DNA from: Sulfuricurvum sp.
GTDB lineage: Bacteria; Campylobacterota; Campylobacteria; Campylobacterales; Sulfurimonadaceae
Direction: 5' to 3'
Length of the DNA stretch: 64,000 nt
NCBI GenBank assembly: GCA_028710885.1
Contig: JAQTTG010000001.1
Coordinates: forward strand, 1-64,000
Part shown: one piece after another, positions 16,792-25,528 of the stretch
Layout: the number at the start of each line of letters is the position of its first letter
Numbering within the stretch: the first letter of the stretch is position 1
Notes under the pieces: generated by a model
What the model saw: the letters and a program-made list of their open reading frames with translations, nothing else
What the model was told of the DNA's origin: nothing
Databases searched by the model: none
Translations under genes and position numbers: made by a program

Positions 16792-17768
16792 TAGACCACC
16801 ATCACTCGCAAGTTGGATTTGAGTTTAAAGTTTAGCATATCCTGCATTCCGGCAAGTGTTGTTGTTGTGTTCATTGAACAGCTCATACACTCTCCCTTGT
16901 ACTGAATATAGAGTTCGTGTTCGCCGTCTACCTCTTTGAGATCGATAACTTCGACATCCCCGTGATCAGCTTTGAGTGTCGGTCGAATATACTCTTCGAG
17001 AATCGATTCAATACTGCGAAGTTTTTGTACCAAACTCATCGCATTAAAGTTCCCGTCCCCTTTTGCTTCTTTGATTTTTTTGCTTATCGCCTCTTTTTGT
17101 AATTCAGCTGTGATTTCTGAGAGCATATCCACAAGATAAACATCTTTTTTCTCATGTCCACCCGGTTTGATACACGACTTACAAAAACCACCCGCTTTGG
17201 TATAGTCAGTGATTTGTTCGATAGTTTCGAGCTTATTGAGACGGATCACCTCTTTGAGAGTGTCGAGACTGACACGGGCACATTCACAGACGATAAATTC
17301 GGTCTCGAACTCGCTCATGTCGACCCCTTTATAAATCGATGCCGCTTTTTTGATCACATCATATGCCATGACCGAACAGTGCATTTTTTGCCCAGGAACT
17401 GCAGGAATATCTTCCTCATCACGGAGCGCTTTTTCGACGTCGATATTGGTGATTTTGAGTGCTTCATCAACCGTTTTATCCATACAAAGTTCCGCCATCA
17501 TATCTGAGCTGGCGATTGCCGTTCCGCATCCGAAACTTTTAAATCGGCTTTTAATGATCACATCATTTTTAGGATCGATCATCCAATAAAGACGTACCGC
17601 ATCACCACAGCTTTCTGCACCAAAATCTGCAATAATCAGTTTTTTCTCAGCAGCATCTGCCTCTTCTTGGGTAATTTCACCCATATTGATTGGATCATTC
17701 ATTCTGCGTTGCACTTCTGTTGAATATTCTTCCCATAATGCTCCGCCGATTAATGTGTCTCGTGCCAT
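16791..17768 (-). CDS. nifU: NifU, nitrogenase Fe-S cluster scaffold
   Basis: 325 residues with all three NifU domains. IscU-like N-terminal domain with Cys54 (ESCGD), Cys81 (FGCGTA) and Cys131 (HCSVMAYD); central permanent [2Fe-2S] domain with Cys161, Cys163, Cys196 and Cys199; C-terminal Nfu domain with Cys294-x2-Cys297 (CMSCSM). It assembles Fe-S clusters for nitrogenase, normally with sulfur from NifS, which is not in this window. The extreme N-terminus lacks the usual YNPRN motif of NifU/IscU. It leads a four-gene operon behind a sigma-54-like site. Campylobacterota also use NifU for general Fe-S assembly, so it may be dual-use. Confidence 0.93.
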   Translation of the reverse strand: MARDTLIGGALWEEYSTEVQRRMNDPINMGEITQEEADAAEKKLIIADFGAESCGDAVRLYWMIDPKNDVIIKSRFKSFGCGTAIASSDMMAELCMDKTVDEALKITNIDVEKALRDEEDIPAVPGQKMHCSVMAYDVIKKAASIYKGVDMSEFETEFIVCECARVSLDTLKEVIRLNKLETIEQITDYTKAGGFCKSCIKPGGHEKKDVYLVDMLSEITAELQKEAISKKIKEAKGDGNFNAMSLVQKLRSIESILEEYIRPTLKADHGDVEVIDLKEVDGEHELYIQYKGECMSCSMNTTTTLAGMQDMLNFKLKSNLRVMVV

Positions 17769-17804
17769 TGATTGCTCCTTGATGGATGATATTGGTTGCT
17801 AGAA

Positions 17805-17820
17805 TGCAAGAGGCGTTCTA
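17805..17820 (-). promoter_or_regulatory. possible sigma-54 promoter for nifU operon
   Basis: Minus strand reads TAGAACGCCTCTTGCA, matching the -24/-12 layout (TGGAAC-N5-TTGCA) with one change in the GG doublet. The -12 end is 37 bases before the nifU ATG. Agreement with the clear flgF site (33245-33260) in GAAC and TTGC parts supports it. Confidence 0.45.
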
Positions 17821-17937
17821 CAATCATAATTACATTTTTGTAAGGTTTGATTATTTTAGATATTGAATATGAGTAAATATAAATGTGTTGCTTATAAAAT
17901 AATCAGTTCATTGGTGATCTCTAACATCATTTCAGCC

Positions 17938-17943
17938 TATAAT
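17938..17943 (+). promoter_or_regulatory. -10 box TATAAT for the PII gene
   Basis: A consensus TATAAT 32 bases before the ATG at 17975 implies transcription starting near 17950. This lies inside a longer reading frame beginning at 17942, which argues for the shorter protein. The rest of the 206-base nifU-PII intergenic region is AT-rich with no clear activator site seen. Confidence 0.5.
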
Positions 17944-17974
17944 GACATCAACAAAAATATTAAAGGGGTTCAAA

Positions 17975-18370
17975 ATGGTTCAGATTACCGCTGTATTTAA
18001 CCGTCACTGTTTAAATGATGTTCTTAGAGAACTATTCGATAATGAAATTGAGGGAGTAACGGTTACTGAAGTAATCGGTAAAGGTTCACTTGGAATCGCT
18101 GAAAAAAATAATGCTCCTGATTTGTATCCAAAAGTTATGCTATTTATTGTAGTTTCTAACGACAAAACAAAAGAGATAGCAATGGAAGCTATTCGTGCTC
18201 ATACACAAGATTTAGGACATGGTGCTGGAAAAATGTGGATTACTAATGTCTTAGAAGTAGAACGTATTCGTACAGGCGAAAAAGACGAAACTGCATTGTC
18301 TCAACCTATTCCACGTGCTACAGTTAAAACCAATACTTTCTTCACAGCTGTCGATACTCCTTCGAGCTAA
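17975..18370 (+). CDS. divergent PII-family nitrogen regulator
   Basis: 131 residues from ATG 17975, preceded by AAAGGGG. C-terminal block DLGHGAGKMWITNVLEVERI then RTGEKDETAL matches the PII signature (GxGKIFVxxVxxxxRIRTGExGxxAL). The N-terminal part aligns with a PII ferredoxin-like fold, but the T-loop region (VIGKGSLGIAEKNNAPDLYPKV) is short and lacks the tyrosine that is uridylylated in GlnB/GlnK. It faces nifU across a shared intergenic region, suggesting a nif-linked role, as with NifI or GlnK proteins. No amtB gene is adjacent. Ligand binding and target are open. Confidence 0.75.
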   Translation: MVQITAVFNRHCLNDVLRELFDNEIEGVTVTEVIGKGSLGIAEKNNAPDLYPKVMLFIVVSNDKTKEIAMEAIRAHTQDLGHGAGKMWITNVLEVERIRTGEKDETALSQPIPRATVKTNTFFTAVDTPSS

Positions 18371-18384
18371 GCTACTCGCATTAT

Positions 18385-18405
18385 CAGTGCATTTTTCTTG
18401 CACTG
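18385..18405 (+). terminator. hairpin after the PII gene
   Basis: Inverted repeat CAGTGCA / TGCACTG with a TTTTTCT loop, 15 bases after the PII stop. No T-run follows, so it is a weak or partial terminator candidate. Confidence 0.4.
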
Positions 18406-18442
18406 GAGAAACTCTATTATCAAACCGCAAGCTTATAAGCGC

Positions 18443-18448
18443 TATAAT
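18443..18448 (+). promoter_or_regulatory. -10 box TATAAT for aspS
   Basis: TATAAT 31 bases upstream of the aspS TTG start implies transcription near 18455, leaving a short leader with AAGGA at 18467-18471. Confidence 0.5.
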
Positions 18449-18478
18449 TGCGCAAAATATTAACCTAAGGACTTTGAT

Positions 18479-20233
18479 TTGAGAAGTCATTTTTGTACCG
18501 ATTTAAGTGAAGCAAACGTAGGCGATAACGTCGTCCTGTGCGGTTGGGCGAACAGCTACCGCGATCATGGTGGAATCGTATTTATCGATTTGCGCGATAA
18601 AAGCGGTTTGATCCAACTCGTATGTGACCCTACCGATAATGCCCACGCACACAAAGTAGCGAGCGAAGTACGCGACGAATTCGTCCTCATCGCACACGGA
18701 CGTGTCCGTAACCGTGGTGAAGGTCTTGTGAACCCTCGTCTCAAAACGGGTGCAATCGAAGTGGTGGTTGAAAACCTCATTATCGAAAACCGTTCCGAGC
18801 CTGTACCGTTCGGTATCGGCGACAACACAGTTGGAGAAGAGATCCGTCTCAAATACCGCTACCTTGATCTGCGTAATCCTGCAATGTACAACACGTTTAT
18901 GCTCCGTTCAAAAGCGGCGATCGCGGCACGTAATGTCCTTGATAAACTCGGATTTTTGGAAGTAGAAACGCCTATTTTGACCAAATCAACTCCTGAGGGT
19001 GCACGTGACTATCTCGTACCGAGCCGCGTCCATGAGGGTGAGTTCTACGCGCTCCCACAATCGCCTCAGCTTTTCAAACAGCTCCTTATGGTAGGCGGGT
19101 TTGACCGTTATTTCCAAATTGCAAAATGTTTCCGTGACGAAGATTTGCGTGCCGATCGTCAACCTGAATTTACACAAATCGACGTTGAGATGAGCTTTTG
19201 TGACCAAGAAGACGTTATACGTGTAGCTGAAGAGTTGATTACAGGGATGTTCGCTGCTGCGGGACACACTGTCACAACTCCGTTCAACCGTATCAAGTAC
19301 AGCGATGCTATGGAGTGGTACGGATCGGATAAACCGGATCTTCGATATGATTTGAAAATGGTCGATGTGATCGACATCTTCGCACGCTGTGACAATGAGA
19401 TTTTTACATCTATCGCCGCAAATCCGAAAATGAACCGTATCAAAGCGCTTCGGGTACCGGGTGCCGATTTGGTATTCTCCAAACGTGAGATGAAAAGCTT
19501 TGAAGATTACGTCCGTAAATTCGGGGCAAAAGGTCTCGGATACTTCCAGATGAAAGAGGATGGTCTCAAAGGGCCGTTGGAAAAATTCTTTACCCCTGAA
19601 GATCTTCAACTCCTCGTTGATCGAACCGGTATGGAAGTGGGCGATGTCGTCTTCTTCGGTGCGGGAGATAAAAAAACCGTTTGGGATTATATGGGACGTT
19701 TCCGTATCTTCATCGCCGAACATGAAAAAATGAACCTGATAGATAAAGATCGCTTCGAATTTGTATGGGTTGTCGATTTCCCAATGTTTGAAATCGAAGA
19801 GGGTCGCGTCAAAGCACTTCACCATCCATTCACCATGCCGCGTGATTTGAACCACGAGCATCTCGAAGACATCGAATCGATCGCGTACGACATCGTTCTC
19901 AACGGTACCGAACTAGGCGGCGGATCGATCCGTATCCACAAACAAGCATTGCAAGAGCAAATCTTTACCCTTTTGGGTATCGGTGAAGAAGAAGCTCAAG
20001 AGAAATTCGGCTTCTTGCTCGATGCATTGAAATTCGGAGCACCGCCACACGGAGGTTTTGCAATCGGATTTGACCGTTTTATGATGTTATTGTCTAAAAA
20101 AGATAGTATTCGTGACGTTATTGCGTTCCCTAAAACGCAAAAAGCATCATGTATCATGACGCAAGCACCAAGCCCAGTAGAATTGACACAGCTTCGTGAG
20201 CTTCATATCCGTCTCAGGGAAAGCGCAAAATAA
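18479..20233 (+). CDS. aspS: aspartate-tRNA ligase
   Basis: 584 residues, normal for bacterial AspRS. Starts with TTG, supported by AAGGA seven bases upstream and by the expected N-terminus [15 protein letters not shown]. Anticodon-binding OB fold at the start, motif 2 [19 protein letters not shown], the bacterial GAD insert in the middle and motif 3 [13 protein letters not shown] near the end. It charges tRNA-Asp; many Campylobacterota enzymes also charge tRNA-Asn and depend on GatCAB, but that cannot be decided here. Its stop overlaps the start of the first adenylate kinase by one base (TAATG). Base composition is richer in G+C than neighbours. Confidence 0.97.
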   Translation: MRSHFCTDLSEANVGDNVVLCGWANSYRDHGGIVFIDLRDKSGLIQLVCDPTDNAHAHKVASEVRDEFVLIAHGRVRNRGEGLVNPRLKTGAIEVVVENLIIENRSEPVPFGIGDNTVGEEIRLKYRYLDLRNPAMYNTFMLRSKAAIAARNVLDKLGFLEVETPILTKSTPEGARDYLVPSRVHEGEFYALPQSPQLFKQLLMVGGFDRYFQIAKCFRDEDLRADRQPEFTQIDVEMSFCDQEDVIRVAEELITGMFAAAGHTVTTPFNRIKYSDAMEWYGSDKPDLRYDLKMVDVIDIFARCDNEIFTSIAANPKMNRIKALRVPGADLVFSKREMKSFEDYVRKFGAKGLGYFQMKEDGLKGPLEKFFTPEDLQLLVDRTGMEVGDVVFFGAGDKKTVWDYMGRFRIFIAEHEKMNLIDKDRFEFVWVVDFPMFEIEEGRVKALHHPFTMPRDLNHEHLEDIESIAYDIVLNGTELGGGSIRIHKQALQEQIFTLLGIGEEEAQEKFGFLLDALKFGAPPHGGFAIGFDRFMMLLSKKDSIRDVIAFPKTQKASCIMTQAPSPVELTQLRELHIRLRESAK

Positions 20234-20808
20234 TGTCTAAAAAGCTTTTTTTGATTATCGGTGCGCCGGGTTCAGGAAAAACAACCGATGCGGAGATGAT
20301 TGCGGAGCGTAACGACGATACAGTCGTTCATTACTCCACCGGTGATCTCCTCCGTGCGGAAGTAGCAAGTGGCAGTGAACGCGGTCAGTTGATCGATAGT
20401 TTCATCAGTCGTGGGATGATTGTACCCATCAACATTGCCATAGAGACGATTACCGGAGCGATCAAAGCGGCTCCCTCAGACGTTATCTTGTTTGACGGTT
20501 ATCCTCGATCGTTTGAACAAATGAATGAACTGGATAAGTTTTTACAACATGACAGCTCTATTGAGCTAGTCAGTGTTATCGAAGTGGTTGTGAGCGAAGA
20601 GGTTGCGCGTGATCGCGTTCTCGGACGCTCTCGCGGTGCCGATGACAAAGAAGAGGTATTCAACAACCGCATGAGTGTTTATACGGAACCTCTGAGCATT
20701 ATTCAGGCATTTTATGAAGAGAAAAATCTCCTCTATAAAATCAATGGTGAGCGCTCCATCGATGCTATCGTCGATGAGATGGAACTCTTTATCGAATCAA
20801 AAATTTAA
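20233..20808 (+). CDS. adk: adenylate kinase, short form without LID domain
   Basis: 191 residues. P-loop [26 protein letters not shown] and [20 protein letters not shown] identify the adenylate-kinase family; the stretch after GRSRG goes straight to DDKEEVF, so the LID is the short type. It follows aspS directly (one-base overlap), the common arrangement in Campylobacterota, and shares its G+C-richer codon use. It converts 2 ADP to ATP and AMP. The second, long adenylate kinase starts 16 bases downstream. Confidence 0.92.
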   Translation: MSKKLFLIIGAPGSGKTTDAEMIAERNDDTVVHYSTGDLLRAEVASGSERGQLIDSFISRGMIVPINIAIETITGAIKAAPSDVILFDGYPRSFEQMNELDKFLQHDSSIELVSVIEVVVSEEVARDRVLGRSRGADDKEEVFNNRMSVYTEPLSIIQAFYEEKNLLYKINGERSIDAIVDEMELFIESKI

Positions 20809-20818
20809 TATAGGATAA

Positions 20819-21495
<677 letters not shown>

Positions 21496-21508
21496 TCCCT
21501 CACCGTGC

Positions 21509-21514
21509 TATAAT
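21509..21514 (+). promoter_or_regulatory. TATAAT box directly before the CinA-like gene
   Basis: Consensus TATAAT ends only 7 bases before the ATG at 21522 and no ribosome-binding site lies between. If used, the mRNA would begin at or next to the start codon (leaderless). No good -35 was seen. Confidence 0.35.
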
Positions 21515-21521
21515 CTTTACT

Positions 21522-22271
21522 ATGAACGTACCTCATTTTTATGCTGTAATTATTGGCTCTGAGATTCTAAACGGCCGTCGTGATGATAAACATTTTCTTT
21601 TCTTACGTGATGCCTTAATTCGACGTGGTCACACACTCTTTTCTTCGTTTACAATCAAAGATGACCCGGTACTAATCTTTAACACTTTTAACATGATTAA
21701 AAATGATCCACAATCAGTTATGTTTAGTTTTGGAGGTATCGGGTCTACTCCTGATGATTTGACTCGACAAATTGCTGCTGATGTTTTTCGTGATGGTTTT
21801 TTAACACCTCATTCTCAATTCACCACTGATATCATTGATCGCTTTGGTGATTCAGCTTATCCTCATCGTATTCATATGGCTGAATTACCAAAAGATTCTG
21901 AATTGCTTCATAATGTAATTAATAATATGTCAGGTTTTTATCTTGATAAACGTTATTTTTTTATGCCCGGTTTTCCAGAGATGTCTCATCCTATGACTGA
22001 AGAAGCATTATCAAGATTTTATTCAGTTTCCACACCAATATTTCGTAAAACATTGATTGCACAAACAAGTGAAAATACATTGATATATGTAATGGAAAAG
22101 ATGGACAAAAACATTGAATTTTCATCACTTCCGATGATCAATAGAGGAAATCCAATCGTTGAAATATCAGTAGCATCTGAAAATCGTGATCTTTGTGATA
22201 AAAATTTTAATCTTTTTATTCATTCATTAGAAGAACAATGTATTGGCTATGAGATTATACAAAAAGAGTAA
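21522..22271 (+). CDS. CinA-like / molybdopterin-binding-fold protein
   Basis: About 249 residues from ATG 21522. The N-terminal ~170 residues have the MoCF-biosynthesis fold of CinA: VIIGSEILNGRRDDKH, then FSFGGIGSTPDDLTRQIAADVF and MPGFPEM. The deamidase domain of full CinA is missing; the C-terminal part is AT-rich and not recognised. Such short proteins occur alone in Campylobacterota and are related to nicotinamide/ADP-ribose hydrolases or to MoaB/MogA folds. No ribosome-binding site is evident before the start. Function uncertain. Confidence 0.8.
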   Translation: MNVPHFYAVIIGSEILNGRRDDKHFLFLRDALIRRGHTLFSSFTIKDDPVLIFNTFNMIKNDPQSVMFSFGGIGSTPDDLTRQIAADVFRDGFLTPHSQFTTDIIDRFGDSAYPHRIHMAELPKDSELLHNVINNMSGFYLDKRYFFMPGFPEMSHPMTEEALSRFYSVSTPIFRKTLIAQTSENTLIYVMEKMDKNIEFSSLPMINRGNPIVEISVASENRDLCDKNFNLFIHSLEEQCIGYEIIQKE

Positions 22272-22328
22272 AATAAATATTTTTTATAAAATACCGATTT
22301 AGTTTTCATATAGAATTGAGGAGACCAA

Positions 22329-22469
22329 ATGAGTATGATGAGTTATTTACTGATTGTACTGGGATTAAGTGCAGTAATATATGCAGTATATCGGCTTACT
22401 TTTTTAAAAAGTGATAAAAAAGGTATCACGTCAAAACCCAATTTTACCCTTAAAATTGAAATTGAGTAA
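22329..22469 (+). CDS. 46-residue single-pass membrane protein
   Basis: ATG preceded by TTGAGGAGACCAA, a strong ribosome-binding site. The protein starts MSMMSYLLIVLGLSAVIYAV, a clear transmembrane helix (residues 5-22), followed by a basic Lys-rich tail TFLKSDKKGITSKPNFTLKI. Not recognised. It lies between the CinA-like gene and convergent htpX, three bases from the htpX stop. Confidence 0.6.
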   Translation: MSMMSYLLIVLGLSAVIYAVYRLTFLKSDKKGITSKPNFTLKIEIE

Positions 22470-22472
22470 TCT

Positions 22473-23366
22473 TTAACTGTAGTGTCGGTCATAAAGTTTA
22501 TTTTGTTCGTTAGGTTGATTTAGTACCTTTTTTAATGCTTCTAATCGTTCTAATCTTTGCTCTGTTGTTGGATGTGTTCTAAATAAATTTGCAAAAGATA
22601 AGTTTTTACCCTCAAACGGACTGATAATAAACATGTGGGCATTTTCAGGAGTAGCCCCTTGAACTTCACCTCTCACATTGTAATTAGAAAGTTTAATTAA
22701 TGCATTTTGCAGCCATTCAGGATGCCCTGTTAGTCGCCCTGCTCCCTCATCTGCCATAAATTCACGTGAACGGCTTATTGTCATTTGGATAATACTAGCA
22801 GCAATTGGAAGTAAAATTGCCATTGCAATCATGAATATCGGATTTCCATTTCGATTATTTCGATTTCCGAACATCGCCCCGAACTGAAGTATATTTGCGA
22901 TAAATGCTACTGAGCCTGCAATCGTAGCCGCTATTGTCGCAACGAGAATATCGCGATGACGTACATGTGAGAGTTCATGTGCCATTACCCCCTCGATCTC
23001 ATCTTCTGATAAAAGTTCAAGCAACCCAGTAGTGATAGCGACTGCTGCATGAGAAGGATTTCGTCCTGTTGCGAATGCATTAGGAATATGATCATGGATT
23101 ATATAAACTTTCGGCATTGGCAATGAACCACGTTCCACCAAACGTTCAACGACGCGGTAAAGCATCGGTGCTTCGCGCGGATCAACCTCTTGGGCATTAT
23201 AGTGTTTGAGTATCATCGTATCGGAAAAATAATAGGTGTAGAAGTTTATTCCTCCAGCCATTACCAATGCGATTAACATTCCACCCTTCCCGCCGAGGTA
23301 TCCGCCAATAAATACGAGTAGAATGCTCATCGCCCCAAGCAGTAAAAAGGTTTTAATCTGTTCCAT
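22473..23366 (-). CDS. htpX: HtpX-type membrane zinc metalloprotease
   Basis: 297 residues. Two N-terminal transmembrane segments ([40 protein letters not shown]), the zinc motif AHELSH near residue 143, further hydrophobic segments ~150-215 and the downstream Glu ligand in [10 protein letters not shown]. HtpX helps degrade misfolded membrane proteins. Its start overlaps the end of an ankyrin-repeat gene by 14 bases. Confidence 0.95.
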   Translation of the reverse strand: MEQIKTFLLLGAMSILLVFIGGYLGGKGGMLIALVMAGGINFYTYYFSDTMILKHYNAQEVDPREAPMLYRVVERLVERGSLPMPKVYIIHDHIPNAFATGRNPSHAAVAITTGLLELLSEDEIEGVMAHELSHVRHRDILVATIAATIAGSVAFIANILQFGAMFGNRNNRNGNPIFMIAMAILLPIAASIIQMTISRSREFMADEGAGRLTGHPEWLQNALIKLSNYNVRGEVQGATPENAHMFIISPFEGKNLSFANLFRTHPTTEQRLERLEALKKVLNQPNEQNKLYDRHYS

Positions 23367-23838
23367 TATTATCTCCTTGCAATAGAGCTAAAATAGATTT
23401 TTTATGCATTTTACGAGCAAAATCGATTGCATTGAGTCCATATGCATCACGAGCATGCACATCTACCCCAAGCTCCAATAATTTTTTGATGACTTCTGTA
23501 CGTCCATAGCAAACGGCCCCCATCAACGGGGTAAATCCGCTTTGACGTGTGGGATTATTGACATCAAAACCATGTTGTATTAATTGTTCAATTAAGTTAA
23601 GATTATTGTATGTAACCGCTACATCAAAAACGCTCACACCTTCATGATCAACATGATTAATATCAGCCCCTTGCTCTATAATAAGGTCTATTATTTCTTG
23701 ATCACAATGATAGCGGAGGGCAAAACAGATGACTGATTCACCATTTTCTTCGACTTCATTCGGATTTCCACCATTTTTAATGTATTTTTTGACACTGATA
23801 TAATCATTCGCTTTTAATAAAGTGATCCATTCTTCCAT
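23353..23838 (-). CDS. ankyrin-repeat protein upstream of htpX
   Basis: 161 residues with four to five ankyrin repeats ([62 protein letters not shown]). No signal peptide. The 14-base overlap with htpX implies joint translation, so it may regulate or scaffold the protease. Similar in size to the ankyrin protein at 9832-10266 but not an obvious duplicate. Confidence 0.88.
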   Translation of the reverse strand: MEEWITLLKANDYISVKKYIKNGGNPNEVEENGESVICFALRYHCDQEIIDLIIEQGADINHVDHEGVSVFDVAVTYNNLNLIEQLIQHGFDVNNPTRQSGFTPLMGAVCYGRTEVIKKLLELGVDVHARDAYGLNAIDFARKMHKKSILALLQGDNNGTD

Positions 23839-23944
23839 GCATATCCATTATATTTAATATACAGTAGTATAACACGCTAGCTTCAACTCAAGTCTAGGCT
23901 CTTATGGTAAAATTCTATATTAATATTATCAAAAGAGAGCGTAT

Positions 23945-25141
23945 ATGGAAATTTTACAGACGGAAACAGCTTTTAAAGCATGTGTACAAGAAATCCAAAA
24001 TAGTATTGGATATAAAAATCCTCTTGCATTCGGCATTTGCCGTGTTGATTTTGGCCAACTTGATAGTAATAAAGTGTTACAAGCTACCTATCCTCATATC
24101 AACTGGAATGAAAACCTTGGCAGTGCAGCAATTTTTATAAAAAGTGCACAAGAGCAAGGGTATTCAATTGATTTTACTTCTGATGAAATGATTATCCCTG
24201 TTAATTTAAAATTTTTAGAAAATTGTTTAAATGCATTTACTCCTTATTCTGACGAAGCATTTGGTGACGCACATAAAAATATACAAGTCATTTCTGCACT
24301 TTATAATCAAGTCAAAGAACGCGGTATGCGAGAGGGAGAATTTCGTCTGGTTATTTTGTTCAACGATGTTACCTGTACAAGCGTCGAGGGGACTTACCTC
24401 AAACTATACGCTCTATCTACCTCTAAAGCGCCTCTTCGTTCACTCAACCTAAACGGTGCATTCGGCGCACTCCATAACGTCGCATGGTCAGACGGTCAGC
24501 CAATTGAGCTCGAATGGCTCCGGGAAAATGAGATTGAACTCAAATTTGCAAACGAATATCCGAAAATCGATTTCGTCGATAAATTTCCGCGTTATCTCCA
24601 ACACGTCATCCCTGCTAACAATACCCGTGTATTGGACGATTCAAAAGTTCGCTTCGGTGCACAGCTCCATGCAGGAACAACGATCATGCCGGGTGCGAGT
24701 TATGTAAATTTCAATGCCGGTACAACCGGTGTTAGCATGGTAGAGGGACGTATTTCAAGCTCTGCGGTTGTGGGCGACGGTTCAGATGTCGGCGGTGGCG
24801 CATCAATTCTCGGAGTCCTCAGCGGAACCGACGGAATACCTGTCACAATCGGTAAAAATACACTATTAGGTGCCAACTCTGTAACAGGTATTGCACTCGG
24901 TGATGGGTGTATCGTCGATGCAGGAATAGCAGTATTAGCGGGAACAAAGTTTTCAGTTGATCCTCAAGAACTTGTTAAAATCCAAGAAGCGAACCCCACA
25001 GTAACACTCAGTGGGAGTAGTTTTAAAGGGAAAGATTTGGTGGCACTTAACGGTATCCATTATCGTCAAGACTCCACCACGGGGCAATTGCTTATCCGCC
25101 GCTCAACTCGTGAAGTGAAACTCAACGCCGATTTGCACTAA
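23945..25141 (+). CDS. dapD: tetrahydrodipicolinate N-succinyltransferase, long epsilonproteobacterial type
   Basis: 398 residues. The C-terminal half (~215-350) is a left-handed beta helix with hexapeptide repeats (GVSMVEGRISSSAVVGDGSD; GGGASILGVLSGTDGIPVTI; LGANSVTGIALGDGCIVDAG), matching DapD. The N-terminal ~200 residues are the extended domain found in actinobacterial/epsilonproteobacterial forms. It succinylates tetrahydrodipicolinate in lysine and meso-DAP synthesis. G+C content visibly rises within the gene near 24330. The upstream region has a TAAAAT -10 candidate and AGAGAG ribosome-binding site. Confidence 0.92.
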   Translation: MEILQTETAFKACVQEIQNSIGYKNPLAFGICRVDFGQLDSNKVLQATYPHINWNENLGSAAIFIKSAQEQGYSIDFTSDEMIIPVNLKFLENCLNAFTPYSDEAFGDAHKNIQVISALYNQVKERGMREGEFRLVILFNDVTCTSVEGTYLKLYALSTSKAPLRSLNLNGAFGALHNVAWSDGQPIELEWLRENEIELKFANEYPKIDFVDKFPRYLQHVIPANNTRVLDDSKVRFGAQLHAGTTIMPGASYVNFNAGTTGVSMVEGRISSSAVVGDGSDVGGGASILGVLSGTDGIPVTIGKNTLLGANSVTGIALGDGCIVDAGIAVLAGTKFSVDPQELVKIQEANPTVTLSGSSFKGKDLVALNGIHYRQDSTTGQLLIRRSTREVKLNADLH

Positions 25142-25220
25142 TTGGACTAATTCCATTTCCCATCTATCTCTTAAGGTAGAGGGGATTATACTTTTCAAAT
25201 CTATACACAAGGAGCTTTAG

Positions 25221-25526
25221 ATGATAAGCTCAAATGTCTCTTCTTTAATGTCCAATCAAGTCTACATGAATAATAGTGCGCAAAATGTGGCTAACATTAA
25301 TACTGATAATTATGTTCCTCGAAATACTACTATTACTGATACTCAAAATGGTGCAACAAAAGCTAATACCTCTTTAGCGACTGATAATGGATCACAACAA
25401 TCGCAAACTGATTTATCTAAAGAGATAACAGATCAAATAAATCTTGAAAAAACAACAGCTACTAATGTGCAGGCAATAAAAACTCAAAATGAAATGTTAG
25501 GTTCATTACTAGACATCCGCGGGTAA
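25221..25526 (+). CDS. small flagellar rod-family-like protein
   Basis: 101 residues. The N-terminus NVSSLMSNQVYMNNSAQNVA followed by NINTDNY resembles the conserved N-terminal helix of flagellar rod/hook proteins (FlgB/C/F/G), and the C-terminus (TNVQAIKTQNEMLGSLLDIR) resembles their C-terminal helix. The middle is a Thr/Asn/Gln-rich linker. It is much smaller than FlgF/FlgG and lacks a D1 domain. ACAAGGAGCTTTAG gives a strong ribosome-binding site. Likely a minor rod-like or export-related protein; exact role unknown. Confidence 0.6.
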   Translation: MISSNVSSLMSNQVYMNNSAQNVANINTDNYVPRNTTITDTQNGATKANTSLATDNGSQQSQTDLSKEITDQINLEKTTATNVQAIKTQNEMLGSLLDIRG

Positions 25527-25528
25527 TT

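Noticed and set aside
17821-17937. NifA activator site (TGT-N10-ACA) upstream of nifU
   Set aside because: No matching pair was found; nearest TGT and ACA triplets have the wrong spacing.
17942-17974. Upstream ATG for the PII gene
   Set aside because: It falls at the TATAAT box; the ATG at 17975 matches the PII N-terminus and has AAAGGGG.
18986-19861. 291-codon open frame antisense to aspS
   Set aside because: A shadow of G+C-rich aspS codons; no ribosome-binding site or recognisable protein pattern.
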